This document shows, in pieces, positions 1 through 5,050 of a stretch of DNA of 5,571 nucleotides. Both the position numbers and the translations under genes were made by a program. A model generated the notes under the pieces. That model ran no database searches. It saw only the letters and a list, made by a program, of their open reading frames with translations, and had not been told where the DNA came from. This DNA comes from Chloroflexota bacterium (lineage in GTDB: Bacteria; Chloroflexota; Dehalococcoidia; UBA2247; RBG-13-53-26). The stretch lies in NCBI GenBank assembly GCA_017885485.1, contig JAFNFZ010000169.1, forward strand, positions 2,390-7,960. Direction: 5' to 3'. Positions within the stretch are counted from its first letter, which is position 1, and each line of letters opens with the position of its first letter.

Positions 1-37
1 TCTATAATGGCAAACAATACATTGGCACCTATCTGGA

Positions 38-2131
38 TCATCGTATCTCTGCCTTCACTCCCCAGAATTGGACCTTGCCTTCCTTCCGGGTCTTGATGAA
101 CTCATCCGAGCCATTGAGCAGGGCCACCACGTTGCTGTAGTTACGGTGCAGATTCTCGGCGATCTCCTTGGCGCAATCCTCACCCTTCTCCAGCAGGTAT
201 TGCTTGATCTCCTGCGTCGGTGATATCTTCCTGTTCATGGCCAATTCCCCGAATTCAAAGGGTCTTGCCTTCCTGATGGCTGTCAGCACGGTATCCTGGA
301 ATTCAAAGGCCATCGTGAACATATCGCCACCCCTGCTGATGTCGTTTGCCTTCGTCACCTGGAGCCCGAGCCCGAGGGTGTTCGCCTTCTCCTGAGTCAG
401 CACGCCTACCTCAACGTCACACCCTGCGGTGAAATGGACACTCCCGAAGAGCCGGCCTTCGTCTGCCTTGGATGTGTGCCCGATAGCCACCCATGTGGGC
501 GATAGTGAATTCAGGATATCGACGCACTTGTTGGCTGTCTGGTCTTCAATGAGGCTACCCATGCCGGCGCGGCTGATGCTGTCAAGGAAGAGCACCTGGG
601 TGCCATACTTGCGGATAGTTGCCTTCACCCGGTCGGCGATATCTAGAAGCGATTTGCCCCGTTCATTCAAGAAATGCAGGGGGCGTGTCTGGTCCAGGCC
701 GAGGCATTTATTCACCATCGTCAGTCGGCGCTGAAGTGAAGATTCCGAACGCTCGATGTTGACGAACAGCACCCTTGATTGCTGCACCGGCCAGAATGTT
801 GAGAGGCCAGCGTCAATGCAGACGGCCATACAGAGGGCGAGATACGACTTCCCCCTGCCGGGAGGCGCGAAGATGATGGTCCCTGCCTCACTGACGATGT
901 AAGGCGTCAAGATGAACGGCAACCGCGACAACTCCTGGAGTCCCACCATCGGAGCACCCAAGGTTGAACCGAGGTAGATCGGCCAGACATCCGCGGCGAA
1001 CTGGTCCAGGTGTCCCTTCAATGTGGGCGCATCGCAGAGCGTATCCAGTCCCTCGGGCAGCCGTTCGACTGCACTCTTGGCCAATCGGTTGCGTTCCGCA
1101 TCCCTCTGGACATTGAAGGTATCCCATGCCAGCAGTGTCGAATCACAGAAGACGCTTACCCTTGCATGGACGCCGGTCCGTTCTCGCCTGATGTCCACCG
1201 CCCTCAGTCTGATGGTATGGCCTGAGAGCAGCCGTATGCTCTGCTCAACCGCCTCATCGACGGCCATCGGCTTCTCGGACGGGCGCTGTTCTATCGGCCA
1301 CGGTTTGGCATCGGCGAGCAGATCCTCAACGGTCAGAGCACCCCGCAGCCCATTGGCAGATATGAAATCATAGGCGTCACCCTTCGGCGGGGCGCCTTCC
1401 CATCTAATAAGGTAGGGCTCGATCCCGAGCTTCAGGAGATGTTTGGCCACCTTGTCCATGTGGGCATACCCAGGAGGGTCGTTATCAGGCCACGGGCACA
1501 CCTTGGCATTGAATCCTACCAATGGGTGAAATGCTTCCTCATCCGGGCACGAGGCAGCCCCTGTCACCGTTCCGACTGCGGTGTGTCCCTGCTTGATCAG
1601 GGCATCCGCAGCCTTCTCTCCCTCAACGATGATGATGGTGCCCGTTGCCGGGGATGAGAACAGATTGGCCAGCCCGTAGAGCGGCAATCTGGCGGGCTTG
1701 ATTTCTCCATCCTTCGACTTCGTCCCGTCCTTGTGTCGCCATTCATAGGTCTTCTTCCCGCTCGGCAGGTCGATGCGGAGGTGTTGCGCCAGGATATTGC
1801 CGTCAACATCGGTGATGTTCCAGGTCGTGGCCGCCTGCGTCTTTGCGGTGACAATCCCATCGCCGTATTCTCCCTGCAATCGGTCAAGAGCACCCCTGAA
1901 ATCGGTTCGCTCGGTCTCTTGGATCCATGAATAGCAGTCGCCCTTCCTCCCGCATCCAAAGCACTCCCATCGGCGTTGGTCCGGCCAGACGCATAGCGAC
2001 GGATGCGTGTCGTTATGCAGTGGGCAGAGTCCCTTGAAGCAGTTCCCATCCTTCTTGAGTTGGACTGTGCGACTGATCAACTCAACCAGATCAATGCGGG
2101 CCTTCAGTTCGTCTTTGGTCGCGGTGCTCAT
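38..2131 (-). CDS. Primase-helicase: CHC2 zinc finger, TOPRIM and RecA-like ATPase
   Basis: Likely makes primers and unwinds DNA for replication of the mobile element. From the ATG at 2131 the protein has 697 residues. Residues 36-60 form a CHC2 zinc finger (C36-P-L-H39 and C57-F-G-C60). Residues about 150-245 look like a TOPRIM fold, with the acidic EGEK motif at 170-173 and PDND at 215-218. Residues about 300-360 form a linker module (GVHARV, then DTFN) that I cannot name. Residues about 405-610 are a RecA/RepA-type ATPase with Walker A APPGRGKS (422-429), a candidate catalytic Glu at 460 and Walker B VLFLDS (513-518). The last 65 residues resemble a winged helix. The ATG is chosen because it overlaps the stop of the zinc-ribbon gene as ATGA and has the purine-rich GGGAGGG before it; an upstream in-frame start at 2191 lies inside that gene. 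The fusion of primase and helicase modules is typical of phages, satellites and plasmids. Family call is solid; the exact subfamily is not determined. Confidence 0.93.
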   Translation of the reverse strand: MSTATKDELKARIDLVELISRTVQLKKDGNCFKGLCPLHNDTHPSLCVWPDQRRWECFGCGRKGDCYSWIQETERTDFRGALDRLQGEYGDGIVTAKTQAATTWNITDVDGNILAQHLRIDLPSGKKTYEWRHKDGTKSKDGEIKPARLPLYGLANLFSSPATGTIIIVEGEKAADALIKQGHTAVGTVTGAASCPDEEAFHPLVGFNAKVCPWPDNDPPGYAHMDKVAKHLLKLGIEPYLIRWEGAPPKGDAYDFISANGLRGALTVEDLLADAKPWPIEQRPSEKPMAVDEAVEQSIRLLSGHTIRLRAVDIRRERTGVHARVSVFCDSTLLAWDTFNVQRDAERNRLAKSAVERLPEGLDTLCDAPTLKGHLDQFAADVWPIYLGSTLGAPMVGLQELSRLPFILTPYIVSEAGTIIFAPPGRGKSYLALCMAVCIDAGLSTFWPVQQSRVLFVNIERSESSLQRRLTMVNKCLGLDQTRPLHFLNERGKSLLDIADRVKATIRKYGTQVLFLDSISRAGMGSLIEDQTANKCVDILNSLSPTWVAIGHTSKADEGRLFGSVHFTAGCDVEVGVLTQEKANTLGLGLQVTKANDISRGGDMFTMAFEFQDTVLTAIRKARPFEFGELAMNRKISPTQEIKQYLLEKGEDCAKEIAENLHRNYSNVVALLNGSDEFIKTRKEGKVQFWGVKAEIR

Positions 2132-2328
2132 CGCCTGCCCTCCCAACTGTTGGGATCGGGCACCAACCGGGCACGCCGTTCGACGCGGCACGGCTTACAT
2201 CTGCGGGGTGGAATTGTCAGCGAACGACTGGCATAGTACGTCTGCTCCCCAATGGTGAAGGTGAACTCGCGCTGGCAGTCGATACAAACCAAGACCATGT
2301 CAACGGGTTTGTGGGGGTTGTCATTCAT
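2128..2328 (-). CDS. Small zinc-ribbon protein (zf-trcl-like)
   Basis: A 66-residue protein with two CxxC knuckles, C15-I-D-C18 and C44-K-P-C47, separated by the segment REFTFTIGEQTYYASR. The pattern of a CxxC, an aromatic EFxFTxGEQxxY stretch, then RCxxCR matches my memory of the probable zinc-ribbon family zf-trcl, whose biochemical role is unknown; nucleic-acid or protein binding is an inference. The C-terminal third is basic (RRARL, ending EGRR). The ATG at 2328 has AGGAGAT (2335-2341) six bases upstream, a good ribosome binding site. Its TGA shares bases with the primase ATG (ATGA, 2128-2131), so the two are probably translationally coupled and the protein may assist the primase-helicase. 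Confidence 0.82.
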   Translation of the reverse strand: MNDNPHKPVDMVLVCIDCQREFTFTIGEQTYYASRSLTIPPRRCKPCRVERRARLVPDPNSWEGRR

Positions 2329-2340
2329 TCACTCATCTCC

Positions 2341-2349
2341 TGTGGATAA
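2341..2349 (-). promoter_or_regulatory. Perfect DnaA box (TTATCCACA)
   Basis: The minus strand reads TTATCCACA, identical to the consensus high-affinity DnaA box. It lies in the 25-base gap between two small genes and touches the ribosome binding site of the zinc-ribbon gene. Only one exact box was found by eye in the window. It could recruit host DnaA to an element origin, let DnaA regulate the primase genes, or be chance. Confidence 0.45.
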
Positions 2350-2353
2350 GGAT

Positions 2354-2569
2354 CTATCTCGCTCTGGCTTTGGCCGACTTCAAAGCCAGCCGGGCCATGT
2401 GACTATTGAGCAATGCCCTGGCTCTTCTGTCGGCCTCTTCCTGGCTCAGTCCGTCAGGTAAGTCACGATAGAAGCGAGCCATGAAGCCTTGTCGGGCTGC
2501 ACCCGTCAGTTCGTCGGGGCAATACTTGGCAGCACGGGCATATCCGCCGATCTTGCCTCTAGCTGCCAT
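2354..2569 (-). CDS. Small basic protein with GGYARAAKY motif, function unknown
   Basis: A 71-residue basic protein if it starts at the ATG at 2569. The N-terminus (RGKIGGYARAAKY, then PDELTGAARQGFMARF) resembles the GGxARAxxLSP..R..IAxxAAxARW motif I recall from many small plasmid and phage proteins; the C-terminal half (EEADRRARALLNSHMARLALKSAKARAR) is likely helical and strongly positive. Nucleic-acid binding is a reasonable guess but not shown. There is no purine-rich ribosome site directly before the ATG. A TTG at 2588-2590 has GAGGAG (2601-2606) ten bases upstream inside the end of the HTH gene, and would add seven residues. It lies between the HTH gene and the zinc-ribbon gene in the same direction, so it is probably co-transcribed. 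Confidence 0.68.
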   Translation of the reverse strand: MAARGKIGGYARAAKYCPDELTGAARQGFMARFYRDLPDGLSQEEADRRARALLNSHMARLALKSAKARAR

Positions 2570-2594
2570 GTCGCGGGAGTCGAAGGCCAAGTGT

Positions 2595-2792
2595 CTATTT
2601 CTCCTCAGGCACCATGATGGCCTTGATGCGCTCAATATCGCTGGGGGTATAGACGCGCCAGCCGTTCAGGTCTCTCCGTGATGGAGGAAGCCGCCCCAAC
2701 TGTTCGGCCTCCCTGAGCCAATCATTCGAGCACCCCAGCATCCTGCCGGCCTCCGTGATCCTGTAGAAGGGCTTCTCCAGTTCCGTTGCCAT
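2595..2792 (-). CDS. MerR/excisionase-type helix-turn-helix protein
   Basis: A 65-residue DNA-binding protein of the MerR-like winged-helix type used by excisionases (Xis) and AlpA-like regulators. Residues 10-26 (YRITEAGRMLGCSNDWL) form the HTH, residues 36-48 (ending GWRVYT) form the wing, and residues 50-59 (PSDIERIKAI) form the following helix. No effector domain follows, as expected for an excisionase or small regulator. The ATG at 2792 is preferred over an in-frame ATG at 2876 because GGAGG (2797-2801) stands four bases before it and the extra N-terminal residues would be translated from the promoter-like gap. It heads the replication gene set. It could promote excision with the upstream integrase, or activate or repress the downstream genes; the sequence does not decide between these. 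Confidence 0.8.
   Translation of the reverse strand: MATELEKPFYRITEAGRMLGCSNDWLREAEQLGRLPPSRRDLNGWRVYTPSDIERIKAIMVPEEK
2601..2606 (-). promoter_or_regulatory. Possible ribosome binding site GAGGAG for a TTG start at 2590
   Basis: The codons for the two Glu residues near the end of the HTH protein (PEEK) spell GAGGAG. This is the only purine-rich site near the start of the GGYARAAKY gene, ten bases before a TTG codon. It bears on which start that gene uses. Confidence 0.3.
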
Positions 2793-2803
2793 GAGACCTC
2801 CAC

Positions 2804-2849
2804 AAAAGGAAACTGCCCGAAGGCTTCTGAATTCACCTAAGGGCAGTCT
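2804..2849 (-). terminator. Two-part hairpin with T-rich tail (leaky terminator, attenuator or operator)
   Basis: On the minus strand AGACTGCCC (2841-2849) can pair with GGGCAGTTT (2810-2818), nine pairs including one G-U. Inside, after a 2x2 mismatch, AGGT can pair with GCCT around a 10-base loop. The stem is followed by CCTTTTG. It lies after the stop of the integrase/HTH pair and before the excisionase-like gene, so it could end or weaken read-through from the integrase operon. The T tract is imperfect and the loop is branched, so an operator role for an HTH protein is also possible. Confidence 0.4.
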
Positions 2850-2870
2850 AGGGTGGAAATGTACTCTGCC

Positions 2871-2876
2871 TGTCAA
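2871..2876 (-). promoter_or_regulatory. Consensus -35 box TTGACA upstream of the HTH/replication genes
   Basis: A perfect TTGACA on the minus strand, 79 bases before the ATG of the HTH gene. The best -10 candidate, TAGACT (2845-2850), is four of six matches but at a 20-base spacing, which is too long for a strong unassisted promoter. MerR-type activators are known to act on promoters with overlong spacers (usually 19-20 bases), so the encoded HTH protein could work here; that is inference. Confidence 0.35.
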
Positions 2877-2880
2877 GTAC

Positions 2881-3639
2881 CTACTTCAGGTTTTGCAGTT
2901 GTCTCACCCCCACGCTCTTTCCAAATTCTTGTTTCAACATGCTCTGGACTTCTGCGTAGGTAATACCTTGCTTCAACAATTGTCTTGCTCTGGCAACCTC
3001 TTTCCCGAAGAGTATCTGCCTCGTGTTTGGCCTGATCTTCTCTAGGGTATCGAAGTGGAAGTAGATATCCCTGAGGCACATTCGGAAGATGTGCATACCT
3101 GAAGAGGCACCATCCGGGTAGAGGTGGAATGCCCTGCGTGGCCTGCCACTGCCGTCATAATTCACCTGGGGAGGTAGCTGCCAGGTTATTAGGGCGCCAT
3201 TCAACTCCTGTATCCCCTGCCCCTCATCTCCATCTCGAAAGAGTCCATCGATAATCAAGCGGAGTTCGAACTGCCTTGCCACGAATACGTCGGGCCAGTG
3301 TACTCCTCGATTGCCGCCAGCATCAAGAGCTGCGCAGGCTTCCTCACGTGATAGGGCAGGATTGTCCTCCCTCATCAGGTGGTATGCATGATGATACTCA
3401 TGCAGGAACGCTTCGAACTGCTCGCCATCGGCTGGGTCGACAGATAGAACCTTCTCGCAGAATTCGAGCGTGGGTCGCGTGGCGGCGCGTCGCGGTTTTC
3501 CCCCCATGGGCTTCACGGGGGTATCCTCTTCTGGAGTATGGAGACGCTTGTGCACTTCGCAGTATCTCCCAGGATTGGATTGGCTGAGCTTTGTCGTACA
3601 CCCCGGGTGAGCGCATCGCCTCTCAGTCGTTTGGCCCAT
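2881..3639 (-). CDS. Protein with N-terminal Cys/His zinc-binding motif and C-terminal HTH-like region, function unknown
   Basis: A 252-residue protein I cannot assign to a named family. Residues 9-30 hold a probable zinc site, C9-x4-C14 and C27-x2-H30, in the context HPGCTTKLSQSNPGRYCEVH, similar in feel to zinc fingers seen in phage-type regulators. Residues 80-87 read HEYHHAYH, which contains a formal HExxH. The middle (about 110-210) is soluble with no membrane segment. The C-terminal 39 residues (from EVARARQLLKQGITYAEVQSM to the end) resemble a resolvase- or sigma-type HTH: small helix, Gly turn, second helix, then FGKSVGVRQL. The ATG shares its A with the integrase TGA (TGATG at 3637-3641), so translation is probably coupled to the integrase. 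A DNA-binding regulator or recombination accessory factor is the best inference. Confidence 0.75.
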   Translation of the reverse strand: MGQTTERRCAHPGCTTKLSQSNPGRYCEVHKRLHTPEEDTPVKPMGGKPRRAATRPTLEFCEKVLSVDPADGEQFEAFLHEYHHAYHLMREDNPALSREEACAALDAGGNRGVHWPDVFVARQFELRLIIDGLFRDGDEGQGIQELNGALITWQLPPQVNYDGSGRPRRAFHLYPDGASSGMHIFRMCLRDIYFHFDTLEKIRPNTRQILFGKEVARARQLLKQGITYAEVQSMLKQEFGKSVGVRQLQNLK

Positions 3640-4562
3640 CAGTACCGATCCCCCGGACTCAGCCTTCTGTGGGCCTCCCTGGCCCTCTCATCGGCCTTGC
3701 TGGCAGCATAGCGTCCCAGCATGGTTCTGCTGTGCCAGCCGGCCAGGCGCATCAAGTCGCCCTCGGTGCCCTCGGATGCCAGCCAGATATGGGCAAAGGT
3801 GTGTCGGAACAGGTGTGTATAGGCTTTGCCTATCCCCGCCCGAGCTGCCCGATTCTTGATGATCTGGTTTATGCCGCTTCCTGTCACAGGGCCACGCCAC
3901 CCCAGCCACAACTCGGGCCGCGAAGCCTGATGGTGTTGACTTCGTGCCCTCAGGTATCTTCCCAGATCCCTGGCGCTCTTGTTGCCAATAGGCACCACTC
4001 TAACCTTATCCCCTTTGCCCAACACCCTTATCAGTTGTGAGACGAAATCCACATCCTCCAGTTTGAGCCCAGCCAGTTCCCCTCTCCTCATGCCGGTATC
4101 GAGTAGCAGACGAATGACGGCCATATCCCTGCGGCTCTTGAAATCCTGCCCTTGGCAAACCTTGAGGAGGCTCCTGATATCGTCGTCAGATAGAAGATTG
4201 ACTGGTTGCACGGGCACCTTGGGAGGCTTCATGTGCCTCATGGGCGATTCCTTGATTTCCCCTTCTTCGATTAGCCATATAAAATATCTATGGAGGGCAT
4301 TGTAGCGACCGCTCGCCGTAGCCGGTTTCCTGCCTGTCTTGAACAGATGGTCGATGAAGCTTTCGACGTGCTCCCTGGTTATCCTGGCGGGTTCTGTGGG
4401 CATACCCATATCAACTAGGAATTGAGAGAACTGCTTGAGGGTGATACCATATTGGCGTTGAGTGTTCCATGAGCAGTTCTCCGCTCTCAGGTGGAGCATG
4501 AATAGATCGAATAGCAGATGCTCGTCTTGGGCTTCAGTCAGCGGCTTCTTTTTGAAGGGCAT
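3639..4562 (-). CDS. Tyrosine recombinase (phage/XerD-type integrase)
   Basis: Site-specific recombinase that likely inserts and excises the element. 307 residues from the ATG at 4562. Residues about 14-100 form the SAM-like N-terminal core-binding domain ([16 protein letters not shown] and [15 protein letters not shown]). Residues about 124-300 are the catalytic domain with all active-site positions visible: R159 (TGMRRGEL), K183 (GKGDKVR), H250-x-x-R253 (HLFRHTF), W276 (GWHS) in the His/Trp position, and nucleophile Y285 (LGRYA). The protein is close to XerD in length, without an extra arm-binding domain. The ATG is preferred over a GTG at 4583 because AGGAGG (4569-4574) stands six bases before it; that motif lies inside the longer reading. 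Its stop overlaps the start of the next gene by one base. It is the element gene nearest to the plus-strand genes, as integrases commonly are at an element edge. Confidence 0.95.
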   Translation of the reverse strand: MPFKKKPLTEAQDEHLLFDLFMLHLRAENCSWNTQRQYGITLKQFSQFLVDMGMPTEPARITREHVESFIDHLFKTGRKPATASGRYNALHRYFIWLIEEGEIKESPMRHMKPPKVPVQPVNLLSDDDIRSLLKVCQGQDFKSRRDMAVIRLLLDTGMRRGELAGLKLEDVDFVSQLIRVLGKGDKVRVVPIGNKSARDLGRYLRARSQHHQASRPELWLGWRGPVTGSGINQIIKNRAARAGIGKAYTHLFRHTFAHIWLASEGTEGDLMRLAGWHSRTMLGRYAASKADERAREAHRRLSPGDRY

Positions 4563-4591
4563 TGACAACCTCCTACCCCTCACCTTATCAT
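4562..4591 (+). promoter_or_regulatory. Sigma70-like promoter for the CoA-binding/rubrerythrin genes
   Basis: TTGACA (4562-4567), an 18-base spacer and TATCAT (4586-4591, five of six to TATAAT). The predicted transcript would start near 4598, giving a leader of about 20 bases with AAGGTGG before the ATG at 4620. The -35 box overlaps the first base of the integrase start codon. Confidence 0.65.
4569..4574 (-). promoter_or_regulatory. Ribosome binding site AGGAGG of the integrase
   Basis: Perfect Shine-Dalgarno core six bases before the ATG at 4562. It fixes the integrase start and also lies in the spacer of the opposing plus-strand promoter. Confidence 0.8.
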
Positions 4592-4611
4592 CTGAAGTAG
4601 CGGTGTGTCAA
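4584..4611 (-). promoter_or_regulatory. Sigma70-like promoter for the integrase
   Basis: On the minus strand TTGACA (4606-4611), a 16-base spacer and GATAAG (4584-4589, four of six to TATAAT). The transcript would start near 4577, a few bases before the AGGAGG of the integrase. The -10 box overlaps that of the plus-strand promoter over 4586-4589. Confidence 0.5.
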
Positions 4612-4619
4612 GGTGGTTC

Positions 4620-5039
4620 ATGGGCAATCAAGCACAAACAACTGAGATGATACTGGATACTTATCGCAACGTGGCCATAGTGGGGCTTTCGCCGGAAGCA
4701 GAACGGCCCAGCTTCAGAGTGGCGTCCTACCTGAAGGAGCAGGGATACAGAATTATCCCGGTGAACCCGAACTTCAGTTGGATACTGGGGGAAACCTGCT
4801 ACCCTGACTTAGCGTCGATTGGGGAGCCGGTGGAAGTGGTAGACATCTTCAGGCGTCCCGAGGAAACGCCAGCAATTGTGGAACAGGCGATCGCCATAGG
4901 AGCAAAAGTGGTCTGGATGCAGGAAGGAGTGGTGAACGAAGCAGCAGCCGCCAGAGCGAGATCAGCCGGGCTACTGGTGGTGATGGACAAGTGCATGCGC
5001 AAGGAGCACCTGAAAGCAAAGGAAAGGAAGAACAAGTAA
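4620..5039 (+). CDS. CoA-binding domain protein (YccU-like, Rossmann fold)
   Basis: A 139-residue stand-alone CoA-binding domain protein (CoA_binding_2 type, relatives of E. coli YccU). The fold shows in order: VAIVGLSP (18-25) with the Gly-rich turn, then RPSFRVASYLKEQGY, RIIPVNP (44-50), GETCYPDL (57-64), the VDIFRRPEE strand and turn, and VVWMQEGVVN. The C-terminus is charged (KEHLKAKERKNK). The family is thought to bind CoA or acyl-CoA; a specific reaction is not known. ATG 4620 is chosen for AAGGTGG (4610-4616) three bases upstream; an in-frame GTG at 4605 would place the start before this site. It is followed 11 bases later by the rubrerythrin gene, so the two probably form an operon, plausibly host chromosomal. 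Confidence 0.9.
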   Translation: MGNQAQTTEMILDTYRNVAIVGLSPEAERPSFRVASYLKEQGYRIIPVNPNFSWILGETCYPDLASIGEPVEVVDIFRRPEETPAIVEQAIAIGAKVVWMQEGVVNEAAAARARSAGLLVVMDKCMRKEHLKAKERKNK

Positions 5040-5050
5040 GGAGGTAAGTG

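Noticed and set aside
1..37. TATAAT at 3-8 and an open plus-strand frame at the left edge (YNGKQYIGTYLDHR)
   Set aside because: No -35 box can be seen before it and the frame runs antisense into the primase end and stops near 140. The 37 bases past the primase stop hold no gene start, hairpin or repeat that I can support.
1597..2049. 150-residue minus-strand frame inside the primase, and several plus-strand frames of 60-150 residues across 168-4300
   Set aside because: All overlap strongly supported coding sequence in other frames, have Arg/Ser/Pro-rich shadow composition and no domain signs.
2132..2191. Upstream start for the primase at 2191
   Set aside because: It lies inside the zinc-ribbon gene; the ATG at 2131 has the ATGA overlap and the protein aligns to a normal CHC2 start.
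4563..4583. GTG start of the integrase at 4583
   Set aside because: The added codons contain the AGGAGG that serves the ATG at 4562, and would cover the predicted transcript start.
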